NCBI GenBank assembly: GCA_900770195.1
Contig: CAAGJI010000009.1
Coordinates: 1-23,650, forward strand
Length of the DNA stretch: 23,650 nucleotides
Direction: 5' to 3'
Source: Oscillospiraceae bacterium
Lineage (GTDB): Bacteria > Bacillota > Clostridia > Oscillospirales > Ruminococcaceae
This document shows, piece by piece, positions 14,456 to 21,960 of the stretch. The position numbers were made by a program, and so were the translations under genes. Positions within the stretch are counted from its first letter, which is position 1. Every line of letters starts with the position of its first letter. Under the pieces are notes generated by a model. That model searched no databases. It saw only the letters and a list, made by a program, of their open reading frames with translations, and was not told the DNA's origin.

Positions 14456-15802
14456 ATGAAAAATTTTATTAAAAAAGCGGTGACAGGAATTATTACAGCA
14501 GCAATTGCAGCTATGAATTTTATTCCTGTATGCGGCATTTGGGCAAAAGCGGAAGAATCCGTGACTCTTCATAATCTTGTTTTGTTTGCACAGTTTCCGA
14601 ATGAAGATGTAAGCTACAATTTTATGAGTGACAAAACAGATGAAATGCTAAAAATTTGCGAGGAGGAAAACACCACACGTTCTTTCAAGGGCTACATAAA
14701 TGAAATTTCTTATGGCAAAATGAATGTTGACTTTGTTTTTCCTCAGCTTGAAAAAAATGTTATAACTCCATATGTTATGAATCAGTCGCAATCTGAATAT
14801 CTTAATGCGGAAATGATGATTACTGAACTTGTTTCAAACGTTAAAATTCCTGAAAATGCCGAACTCGACGGAAATAATGACGGTGTAACGGATAATATAA
14901 TCGTTGTTTTTGATTCTGATTCAAAATCAGCATCATCTGTTTTCTGGCCAAGAGCATTTTCTCTTCCGGGGATAAATTTAAACGGAACAACAAGCGGAAT
15001 GGTAAATCTTCAGAACAGCTATTCACTTTTTGGAAGCCTTATAAGTGGCGGTGCGGGCGTTTTATGTCACGAATTTCTCCATTCTGTCGGTTATCCTGAC
15101 CTTTACAGAAACAGCAGCAGAGATGGAGCTCCTGTGGGTTTGTGGGATATTATGTCATCAAATTCAATTTATCTGCAATATCCCCTTGCATATATGAGAT
15201 ACAGCGTTTCGGGCTGGCTTGATGCGGAAACAATCACGAAAAGCGGAACATATGAACTTTCCCCTGCATCGGCAAAAAGCGGAAACAGATTATATCTGAT
15301 TAAAACTCCTATATCAGATACAGAATTTTTTGCGGTTGAATTTCGACAAAAAGGCAAAGCCTATTCAGATGATATGGACGAAAAAATTTATGGTTCGGGA
15401 CTTGTTGTATATCGTGTAAATACCGAAATAAATGGAAATTACAGAGAAAACGGCGACCAGATATATGTTTTCAGACCTGAAGAAACGGGACTTGATGCAG
15501 GTTTTGGTGATTTACATAAATCAAATTACGGAGGTGAAAATGCACCTGACAGCATTGGTTCACTCGATTTGACGGATACTTTTGCAGATAATGCACTTGT
15601 TTATTCAAACGGAACAAACAGCGGTATAAAATTATCAGACATAAAAATAAACGGCGACAAGCTGACTTTCAAGGCAGATTTTGCTGAACTTGCGGATTTT
15701 GATACCTGGAAATCGATTCCTGCACCTGTCCTGCACCTGATGATTCAATTTCAGCTGATTCGCTCGACATTCAGACAGCAAACGGAATTCCGTATCTTCT
15801 GA
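14456..15802 (+). CDS. 5' part of the broken gene: signal peptide and M6 peptidase domain
   Basis: A 448-residue product. A signal peptide spans about 1-32 with an AKA-E cleavage site. The zinc-peptidase motif HEFLHSVGYPD has His205, Glu206, His209 and Asp215. The VGLWDIMSS block (Met233) is the Met-turn equivalent seen in immune-inhibitor-A-like M6 proteases, so the catalytic domain looks intact. EFRQKGKAYSDD, GSGLVVYRVN and the EETGLDAGFGD segment are also typical of this family. The start at 14456 follows GAAAGGA. An in-frame ATG at 14408 lies inside the rplA terminator hairpin and is rejected. The last 23 or so residues arise from the shifted frame. If expressed, this half could be a secreted protease that cannot dock. 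Confidence 0.85.
   Translation: MKNFIKKAVTGIITAAIAAMNFIPVCGIWAKAEESVTLHNLVLFAQFPNEDVSYNFMSDKTDEMLKICEEENTTRSFKGYINEISYGKMNVDFVFPQLEKNVITPYVMNQSQSEYLNAEMMITELVSNVKIPENAELDGNNDGVTDNIIVVFDSDSKSASSVFWPRAFSLPGINLNGTTSGMVNLQNSYSLFGSLISGGAGVLCHEFLHSVGYPDLYRNSSRDGAPVGLWDIMSSNSIYLQYPLAYMRYSVSGWLDAETITKSGTYELSPASAKSGNRLYLIKTPISDTEFFAVEFRQKGKAYSDDMDEKIYGSGLVVYRVNTEINGNYRENGDQIYVFRPEETGLDAGFGDLHKSNYGGENAPDSIGSLDLTDTFADNALVYSNGTNSGIKLSDIKINGDKLTFKADFAELADFDTWKSIPAPVLHLMIQFQLIRSTFRQQTEFRIF
15718..15739 (+). repeat. 11-bp tandem duplication causing the frameshift
   Basis: TCCTGCACCTG occurs twice in direct contact (15718-15728 and 15729-15739). Eleven is not a multiple of three. Upstream of it the protease frame is open; downstream the open frame is a different one, free of stops from 15703 through the dockerin. 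Deleting either copy restores one frame. Confidence 0.9.
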
Positions 15803-15903
15803 CGAATACAAAAAATGGTACGGCAGTTTTCAGTTATGAAAACGATGAATGGAAAGCATACACAACAGAACTTCCGGAAAAAGCGTATAATGCAAAGCTT
15901 ATT

Positions 15904-16842
15904 ATGAACGGAAAAACTCCATATGTGCTTTATAATGACTCGCAATTTTATTTTACATTAAGATATTATGAAGACGGAAACTGGAAATTCCTTTTAAAAG
16001 GCAGTGCAGTAAATCAGTATCAGGATTTTTGCATTTATGACAACAAGGTATATGTTGCATATACAACGGGTTCATTCCCATATCAGCTTCATTTGTGTTC
16101 ATATGACCTTCTCACAGGCGATGCAGAAAACTATGTAAACGGTTCTGATGATGTGTGTAATATTTCAGTAACTGCAAATAAAAACGGTGTAGCAGTCTCC
16201 TATCGTGGCACAAAGGACACCTCACCTTTTGTTGATATATGGAAAGGCAAAAATGAAAAAGAAACGATAAAATTATCCGATGAAAACAGCGGAATTACAA
16301 AAATAGTTTCTGACGAAAATAAATTTTATGTGACATCAACTGAAAAATCGGCAGGACTTTATACGATTGAAAATGAGAAGTCAGAAAAAACCGATTTTTC
16401 GGGAATAAACGGAAATATATTTTTTGCTGAACCTTTTATATGCGAAAATGATTTGTATGTTACACTGAATACACAATCACCTGATGACCTTTCTGTTTAC
16501 AAAATCACAAATGGCAAACTTGAAAAAATAAGAAACAGTGTTTTAAGCGAAACGGTAAACAATTCAGTTTCATGTGCGGAAAAAAATGCAATATACACAG
16601 CTTATATATCTCTTTCGGGAAATATTGCAATTAAAAAAATCGACCTGAAAAATTTATCTGAAAGCGTAAGCGGAGATGTAAACAAAGACGGTTTATTCAA
16701 TATTGCAGATGTTGTTGCCCTTCAAAAATATATTTTAAATGAAAAAGTTTCGGCTTTTGATTACAAAATAGCAGATGTAAACAGTGACAGCAAAATAAAT
16801 GTTATCGATCTTGCATTGTTGAAAGAAAAAATTTCAAAATAA
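15904..16842 (+). CDS. 3' part of the broken gene: propeller-like region and type I dockerin
   Basis: The open frame reaches back to 15703, but the first ATG is at 15904 and has no ribosome site, so independent translation is unlikely. The 312 residues hold several repeats of about 40-50 residues with aromatic and asparagine-rich strands (GKTPYVLYNDSQFYFTLRYY, NKVYVAYTTGS, NGVAVSYRG, NKFYVTS, NDLYVTLN), suggesting a beta-propeller. The last 56 residues (16672-16839) are a type I dockerin with two calcium loops: DVNKDGLFNIAD is canonical, and in DVNSDSKINVID the glycine is replaced by Ser. Dockerins plug into cohesins of a cellulosome scaffold. Confidence 0.8.
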   Translation: MNGKTPYVLYNDSQFYFTLRYYEDGNWKFLLKGSAVNQYQDFCIYDNKVYVAYTTGSFPYQLHLCSYDLLTGDAENYVNGSDDVCNISVTANKNGVAVSYRGTKDTSPFVDIWKGKNEKETIKLSDENSGITKIVSDENKFYVTSTEKSAGLYTIENEKSEKTDFSGINGNIFFAEPFICENDLYVTLNTQSPDDLSVYKITNGKLEKIRNSVLSETVNNSVSCAEKNAIYTAYISLSGNIAIKKIDLKNLSESVSGDVNKDGLFNIADVVALQKYILNEKVSAFDYKIADVNSDSKINVIDLALLKEKISK

Positions 16843-16848
16843 AAAAAC

Positions 16849-16872
16849 GGCACTATGATTTTTCATAGTGCC
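16849..16872. terminator. Bidirectional terminator between the protease and ABC genes
   Basis: GGCACTATGA (16849-16858) pairs with TCATAGTGCC (16863-16872), loop TTTT. On the minus strand it is followed by C and then G plus seven T, so it works best for the ABC genes; on the plus strand the following sequence is AT-rich but lacks a clean T run. Confidence 0.85.
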
Positions 16873-16881
16873 ATATTTATA

Positions 16882-18630
16882 TCACATAACATTTTCAAAC
16901 TGACTCTTGTACAAATGCGTGTAGAAACCGTTTAATTTAAGGAGTTCTTCGTGTGTTCCCTGTTCAACAATTTCACCTTTGTTCATAACAAGAATTTTAT
17001 CTGAATTTACAATTGTAGACAAACGGTGTGCAATGATGAAACTCGTTTTGCCTGACATAAGTTTTGAAAAAGCAAGCTGAATTTTCTGTTCTGTACGAAG
17101 GTCAATGCTGCTTGTAGCCTCATCAAGAATAAGGAAAGTAGGATTTACAAGCATAATTCTTGCGATACATAAAAGCTGTCTCTGACCCTGTGAAAGATTG
17201 CTTCCGTTGCCCTGAATGACAGTATCATAACCATTTGGCAAACGTCTTATGAAATCATCAGCAAAAGCAGACTTTGCAGCCTCGACTATTTCATCTCTTG
17301 AAGCGTCAGGACGGCTGTACGCAATGTTTTCAGCTATTGTACCCGTAAACAGCCAGGACTCCTGCAAAACCATTCCAAAGCATTTTCTAAGGCTGTCACG
17401 CTGTACCTCGTTTATGTTTTTTCCTGAAACGATTATTCTGCCTTCGTTTACATCATAAAATCTTAGAATAAGATTTATAATTGTTGTTTTACCGCAGCCT
17501 GTAGGTCCGACTATGGCAATTTTCTGATTTTGTCCGACATTAAGATTGAACGCAGTTATAAGCTTCTGTGTAGGGAGATATGAAAAAGAAACATTTTCAG
17601 CCTGCATTTCACCAACAGGATTTTCAATTTTTTCAAGTTTTGAATCATCTGATTCCTCTTTTTCATCAAGCAAATTGAAAATTCTTTCAGCTGATGCAAC
17701 TGCATTCTGAAGTTCAGATAAAACGCCTGAAATTTCATTAAAAGGCTTTGTATACTGATTTGCATAAGTAAGGAAACTTGTTATCTGACCTATTGTTAAA
17801 ACCCCAAGGAATGAAACTCCGCCAAGTGCTGCAATTGAACCAAGTACACCAACCGCTGCATATATAATACTGTTTACAAAACGTGTTGAAGGGTTTGTAA
17901 GTGAGGAACAGAAAGTTGCTTTTGCACCAACTTTTTTCATTTTTATATTATATTCTTCAAAACGCCTTATGCTTTCTTTTTCATAATTGAAACCTTTGAT
18001 AATTTCCTGATTACCTATCATTTCTTCTGCAACAGAATTCATTTGACCACGAAGTTTTGACTGTTCAACAAATGAATCTCTTGACATTTTTGTGATTTTT
18101 GAAGAAACGAAGAAAGAAAGCGGTGTTAAAATAACAACAACAATTGCAATTTTATAATTTATTGTTATCATAAAGATAAGCGTTCCGATTATAGTTAAAG
18201 CACCTGAAATAAACTGATTGAACCCCTGAAGAAGTCCATCTGAAACAATTTCAACATCATTTATTGTTGTCTGAATCACTTCACCTTTAGGTGTATTGTC
18301 GATATATTTTATAGGAAGTTTCTGAATGTGACTGAAAACATCGCATCTGAGGCTTTTAATTGAATTTACAGAAAACTTATTTATGCATATTGATGCAACC
18401 CATTGAAAAACAAATGAAACAGCAATAATTATAAACATAATAACAACTATTTGTGTAAGCCTTGAGAAATCAACATTATTTTTTCCAACTGCACAGTCAA
18501 CTGCTTTACCTATAAGAACAGGTATAAACAGTGTTCCTATTACCTGAAAAACAGACAATAAAATTGACAAAACGAAATATAAACGATAAGGTTTAAGATA
18601 ATAAAACAGACGCTTCAATATTTTTTTCAT
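16882..18630 (-). CDS. ABC transporter permease/ATP-binding protein, subunit with canonical ATPase residues
   Basis: Half of a type IV (exporter) ABC transporter of the multidrug/peptide/lipid class. The 582-residue protein has six membrane segments in about 1-310 and an ATPase domain. The latter contains Walker A GPTGCGKT (375-382), Q-loop VLQESWLF, signature LSQGQ (479-483), Walker B FLILDEATSS with catalytic Glu504, and switch His535 (IIAHRLST). The signature deviates from LSGGQ, with Gln in place of the first Gly. In heterodimeric exporters this pairs with the degenerate site of the partner. It starts 14 bp after the partner gene with GAAAGGGG before the ATG. The substrate cannot be told. 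Confidence 0.93.
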   Translation of the reverse strand: MKKILKRLFYYLKPYRLYFVLSILLSVFQVIGTLFIPVLIGKAVDCAVGKNNVDFSRLTQIVVIMFIIIAVSFVFQWVASICINKFSVNSIKSLRCDVFSHIQKLPIKYIDNTPKGEVIQTTINDVEIVSDGLLQGFNQFISGALTIIGTLIFMITINYKIAIVVVILTPLSFFVSSKITKMSRDSFVEQSKLRGQMNSVAEEMIGNQEIIKGFNYEKESIRRFEEYNIKMKKVGAKATFCSSLTNPSTRFVNSIIYAAVGVLGSIAALGGVSFLGVLTIGQITSFLTYANQYTKPFNEISGVLSELQNAVASAERIFNLLDEKEESDDSKLEKIENPVGEMQAENVSFSYLPTQKLITAFNLNVGQNQKIAIVGPTGCGKTTIINLILRFYDVNEGRIIVSGKNINEVQRDSLRKCFGMVLQESWLFTGTIAENIAYSRPDASRDEIVEAAKSAFADDFIRRLPNGYDTVIQGNGSNLSQGQRQLLCIARIMLVNPTFLILDEATSSIDLRTEQKIQLAFSKLMSGKTSFIIAHRLSTIVNSDKILVMNKGEIVEQGTHEELLKLNGFYTHLYKSQFENVM

Positions 18631-18644
18631 TTCTTTTTCCCCTT

Positions 18645-20366
18645 TCAGTTATTTTCAATCTGAGAATTATAAATTTCTCTGTATATTTTTGAAATTTCAA
18701 GAAGTAAATCATGTGTTCCTGATGCTGTGCATTTGCCGTTTTCCATAACAAGAATCAAATCAGCATTTTTAAGAGAAGTTGCACGCTGTGAAACTATGAT
18801 AACGGTGCTGTTTTTGCAGTCATTTGCAATAGCTTTTCTAAGTTCAAAATCCGTTGCATAGTCAAGTGCACTCATACTGTCATCAAAAATTATAATATCA
18901 GGCTTTCCAACAATCGCCCTTGCAATTGCAAGACGCTGTTTCTGACCGCCTGAAAAATTGCTTCCTCCCTGTGAAACAGGTGCATCAAGTCCTTTGTGAT
19001 TCTTCATAACAAAATCATAACTCTGGGAAGTTTTAAGTGCCTGAATCATTTCATCTTCTGTTGCATCTTTTTTTCTGTATCTTAAATTTTCTTTTATTGT
19101 ACCATTGAAAAGAATGCTTTTTTGCGGAACAATACCGATATTATTTCTTAAACTTTCAGATGAATAATCCTGAATATTTTTACCGTTTACAAGTATTTCT
19201 CCCTCTGATGTGTCGTAATAATGAGAAACCAAATTCAAAATAGTTGATTTACCTGAACCTGTACCGCCTATAATTCCGACCGTCTGACCCTTTTGTATTT
19301 TAAATGAAATATCTGAGATACTGTGTTCAGATGATTCTGGATAACTGAATGAAACGTTTTTAAATTCAATTATCGGAACATTTCCATCTGAATTTTTAAA
19401 TTCATCATTTCCTTCTTTAAGAATCGTTTCGCATTCAAGAATTTCCTGTATTCTCTTTGCAGATGCAATTGCTTTTGTAAAAGTAATAATAAGGTTAGCA
19501 AGTACAACAAGTGCAAGAGAAATCTGTGTCATATAGTTTACGAAGGCAGTAAGTTCACCCTGCGATAAATTGCCTGCATTTATTTTAAATCCACCAAGAA
19601 CAATAACAACAGCGATTCCTATATTCATAATGAGAGTTGAGAGAGGCGATAAAAGAGAAGATATTTTCTGAACCTCAACAACACTGTCACCATAGTTGTT
19701 AGCTTTTTCATTAAAATCATTTGTTTCTTCTTTTTGTCTTGTAAATGCCCTTATAACTCTTGTTCCATCAAGATTTTCGTGTACTTTTCTTGAAAGTTCA
19801 TCAAGTTTTTTCTGATTTCTTCTGTATCTTGGAACTGTGTAACTCATTATAAGATACAAAACAAAAACAATTATCGGAACAAGCACAACAAAAATAAGTG
19901 CCATTTTAAAATTAAGCATAAATGACATTACCATAGCACCTATAATAAGGAAAGGTGCTCGTATACCAAGCCTTATAAACATATTAACACCTGTCTGAAC
20001 AAGTGTTGTGTCGTTTGTTATACGTGTTGTTAAAGCTGATGTGCCGAATCTGTCGAGTTCTGCATGAGAAAAGCTGTTTATTTTCTTATATAATGCACTT
20101 CTTAATTCCGTACCGAAACCATAAGCACATTTTGCCGCAAAAAACTGACATACATAAGCACTTGAAAGCCCGAAAATTGCAAGCAAAACAAGAACTATAC
20201 CGCTTTTAAAAATATAACCCCTGTCCGACTGCCCAATACCTATATCAATTATCTTAGCCATAACAACCGGAACAATAAGTTCAAAAATTGCTTCAAGAAG
20301 CTTGAAAAATGGCCCGAGGATAAGCTCTTTTTTGTAGTTTTTCAGATATTTGAGTACAGATTTCAT
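18645..20366 (-). CDS. ABC transporter permease/ATP-binding protein, degenerate-site subunit
   Basis: Partner of the gene at 16882-18630. The 573-residue protein has six membrane segments (about 15-300), then an ATPase domain with Walker A GGTGSGKS (367-374), signature FSGGQ (471-475), and Walker B IIIFDDS. Here the catalytic Glu is Asp496 and the switch-loop His is Gln527 (IIVSQRATS). Both changes mark a non-hydrolysing site, as known for one half of heterodimeric exporters such as TM287/288, BmrCD and LmrCD. The transporter therefore should work only as the pair. It is the first gene of the two-gene operon, behind a near-consensus promoter and a leader of about 60 nt with a hairpin. Confidence 0.93.
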   Translation of the reverse strand: MKSVLKYLKNYKKELILGPFFKLLEAIFELIVPVVMAKIIDIGIGQSDRGYIFKSGIVLVLLAIFGLSSAYVCQFFAAKCAYGFGTELRSALYKKINSFSHAELDRFGTSALTTRITNDTTLVQTGVNMFIRLGIRAPFLIIGAMVMSFMLNFKMALIFVVLVPIIVFVLYLIMSYTVPRYRRNQKKLDELSRKVHENLDGTRVIRAFTRQKEETNDFNEKANNYGDSVVEVQKISSLLSPLSTLIMNIGIAVVIVLGGFKINAGNLSQGELTAFVNYMTQISLALVVLANLIITFTKAIASAKRIQEILECETILKEGNDEFKNSDGNVPIIEFKNVSFSYPESSEHSISDISFKIQKGQTVGIIGGTGSGKSTILNLVSHYYDTSEGEILVNGKNIQDYSSESLRNNIGIVPQKSILFNGTIKENLRYRKKDATEDEMIQALKTSQSYDFVMKNHKGLDAPVSQGGSNFSGGQKQRLAIARAIVGKPDIIIFDDSMSALDYATDFELRKAIANDCKNSTVIIVSQRATSLKNADLILVMENGKCTASGTHDLLLEISKIYREIYNSQIENN

Positions 20367-20434
20367 CTTAAAAAATCATTCCCTTTTCTTATTTGATATT
20401 TTTAACGCTTGAAAAAGCGTTACATACGTAAGTA

Positions 20435-20463
20435 ATTATATAAAAAAAACTTTTTTTTTGCAA
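20435..20463 (-). promoter_or_regulatory. Promoter of the ABC exporter operon
   Basis: On the minus strand TTGCAA (20463-20458), 17 bp, TATAAT (20440-20435). The spacer is nearly pure A then T tracts. Just downstream in the transcript are a hairpin AACGCTT/AAGCGTT (20404-20421) and a palindromic TTAC-N4-GTAA (20420-20431). These could be an operator for a regulator not encoded in this window. Confidence 0.85.
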
Positions 20464-20513
20464 GTATGAATAAGGAAAATTTTTATGTACAAACTAATAA
20501 CGGAGGTGTTCAT

Positions 20514-21248
20514 ATGGACAATAAAAATACAAAAAGCAAAAACAAAAAAGGATTTTACACCGCACTTGGAATAAGTTTTGCAATGGTATTTGCAGCCTGT
20601 GCATATTCTTATTTTCAAACAGACGAAAAAGAGGATTTCAGTTCAATGGAAGCAACAGATGTTTCATTTGAAGAGGCAACTTTTGAAGAAGCCGTTCCCG
20701 AAATAATCCCAACTGAAACAATTTGTGAATCAACAGAAACAGAAGAATTTCAGCAGGCTGCCGCAATAAAAAACAACTCTGAACCCGAAATATCGAAAGA
20801 TGAAGAAGAAACCGAAAACACCGAAGAAAACGCACATATAATTTCAAATCCGCTTGGAGAAGAAAGAGAAATTTTGCAGACGTTCAGCAATGGTGAACTT
20901 GTTAAAGATGAATCTGAAGGTTGCTGGAAAACTCACAACGGAACAGATTTTTCAGCAACAAAAGGAGATAAAGTCTTTGCCGCTGATTCAGGTGTTGTAA
21001 AATCAATTGGTGAAGAGGGTTTATGGGGTATAACAATAACAATTGACCACGAAAACGGCTATATAACAAAATATATGGGTCTTGGAAACGATATAAGCGT
21101 AAATGAAGGTGACAGAGTTGAAAGCAGTCAGCAGATAGGCTGTGTTGGAGATAATCCGGAATCTGAAAATCAGATTGAACCGCATTTTCATTTCGAAGTT
21201 TTAAATAATGAAAAATATATAAATCCCGAAGAATATCTTGCGGGATAA
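20514..21248 (+). CDS. Membrane-anchored LytM/M23 domain protein, SpoIIQ-like
   Basis: A 244-residue protein with a basic tail, one N-terminal membrane segment (about 15-34), a long acidic Glu/Thr/Ser-rich linker (36-112) and a LytM (M23) domain (about 115-243). Of the zinc-peptidase residues, His141 and Asp145 (HNGTD) and the HFH pair (His224, His226) are kept. The usual catalytic histidine of the Y-x-H-L motif is Gly189 (YMGL), so hydrolysis is doubtful. This architecture and the missing histidine resemble SpoIIQ, the forespore protein that binds SpoIIIAH during endospore formation; spoIIQ is therefore a guess. A regulatory or structural M23 protein is the alternative. ATG 20514 follows GGAGGT at 20502-20507; an earlier ATG at 20466 has no ribosome site. 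Confidence 0.8.
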   Translation: MDNKNTKSKNKKGFYTALGISFAMVFAACAYSYFQTDEKEDFSSMEATDVSFEEATFEEAVPEIIPTETICESTETEEFQQAAAIKNNSEPEISKDEEETENTEENAHIISNPLGEEREILQTFSNGELVKDESEGCWKTHNGTDFSATKGDKVFAADSGVVKSIGEEGLWGITITIDHENGYITKYMGLGNDISVNEGDRVESSQQIGCVGDNPESENQIEPHFHFEVLNNEKYINPEEYLAG

Positions 21249-21251
21249 AAC

Positions 21252-21287
21252 AAAAAGTTTTGCCTAAACAAAGGCAAAACTTTTTTT
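21252..21287. terminator. Bidirectional terminator between the LytM and PAP2 genes
   Basis: AAAAAGTTTTGCC (21252-21264) pairs with GGCAAAACTTTTT (21273-21285), loop of 8 nt, with A and T runs on both sides. It serves both convergent genes. Confidence 0.9.
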
Positions 21288-21290
21288 ATA

Positions 21291-21815
21291 TTAAAACATA
21301 AATAACGAAACAAAAAAAGATATGACAATTCCGAGAACCGAACCTGCCACCACATCGCTTGGATAATGTACACCAACATAAAGCCTTGAAAAAGCTGTCA
21401 AAGCAGCCAGAATAACTGATGCCAGACCAAACAAAATATTTATCTGCGGAGATAAAAGAAAAGTAACAGCTGCCGCAAAAGAAGCACTTGAATGCCCTGA
21501 CGGAAAAGAAGAATCTGTTTTCTGACTTATAATTCTTGAAATCATTTCGTGCCTGTCGTAAGGTCTTATTCTTTTGAAAATATTTTTCAAAGCAGCGTTG
21601 CAGACAATAAGGGAAGCTGTCAGGGAAATAATTGCAGTGAAACCAGTTCGTGAATATTTTTTTGAAAAAATCATTACCAAAGCCGCAAGAATCCATATTG
21701 TTCCAAAGTCGCAGCTGTGTGTTATAACACGAAAAATTATGTTTAAAGTTTTCGTTCTGTGATTCTGTACCCATATCAAAAATTTACATTCTTTTTCATA
21801 TATTTTCTTATACAT
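21291..21815 (-). CDS. PAP2-family membrane phosphatase
   Basis: A 174-residue membrane protein with about five hydrophobic segments and all three PAP2 motifs. These are K-x6-RP (Lys77 to Pro85, KNIFKRIRP), PSGH (105-108), and SR-x5-H-x3-D (Ser143, Arg144, His150, Asp154). The superfamily removes phosphate from lipid phosphates such as undecaprenyl diphosphate or phosphatidic acid, with the active site facing out. A role in recycling the cell-wall lipid carrier is plausible but not shown by sequence. It has its own extended -10 promoter and ends in the terminator shared with the LytM gene. An overlapping open frame in another phase is a shadow. Confidence 0.93.
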   Translation of the reverse strand: MYKKIYEKECKFLIWVQNHRTKTLNIIFRVITHSCDFGTIWILAALVMIFSKKYSRTGFTAIISLTASLIVCNAALKNIFKRIRPYDRHEMISRIISQKTDSSFPSGHSSASFAAAVTFLLSPQINILFGLASVILAALTAFSRLYVGVHYPSDVVAGSVLGIVISFFVSLFMF

Positions 21816-21841
21816 AAAACACCCTGAATCCTTTTTATTTT

Positions 21842-21870
21842 ATTATACCACGCTTTTAAAACAAAATCAA
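21842..21870 (-). promoter_or_regulatory. PAP2 gene promoter (extended -10)
   Basis: On the minus strand TTGATT (21870-21865), 17 bp, TATAAT (21847-21842), with TGG before the -10, matching the rplS and tig promoters. Confidence 0.8.
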
Positions 21871-21894
21871 TAAAATCTAAGTAAAATTTATTGA

Positions 21895-21958
21895 AAATGA
21901 GGAGTGATGAATGGCGGTGCCGCCGTTCAGCGACATCTTAATTCACCATTCAAAAAAT
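21895..21958. repeat. Short dispersed repeat (copy C)
   Basis: TGAGGAGTGATGAATGG, a GGCGG-TG-CCGCC hairpin (21913-21924), then GCGACATCTTAATTCACC. The words GAGGAGTGA and GACATCTTAATTC (21932-21944) match the ends of the large repeat at 11513-11734 (GACATCTTAATTC at 11702-11714), so this looks like a solo or shortened relative. It lies just after the stop of the transporter gene. Confidence 0.6.
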
Positions 21959-21960
21959 TT

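Larger units (their letters stand above)
14456..16842 (+). pseudogene. Secreted M6-family metalloprotease with dockerin, frameshifted
   Basis: This is one gene interrupted by an exact 11-bp tandem duplication at 15718-15739. With one copy removed the two halves join in frame (IPAPDDSISADS across the junction). They then give 791 codons plus a stop, running signal peptide, peptidase domain, propeller-like region, dockerin. As it stands, translation from 14456 ends at 15802 after about 23 foreign residues, and the protein loses its dockerin. It could be a recent inactivation, a slip-prone on/off switch, or an assembly error. The halves are described separately below. The 11-bp direct repeat is what I see; the reversible-switch reading is inference. 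Confidence 0.8.

Noticed and set aside
21286..21774. 162-codon minus-strand open frame over the PAP2 gene
   Set aside because: It is an out-of-frame, Phe- and Cys-rich shadow; the PAP2 motifs are all in the other frame.
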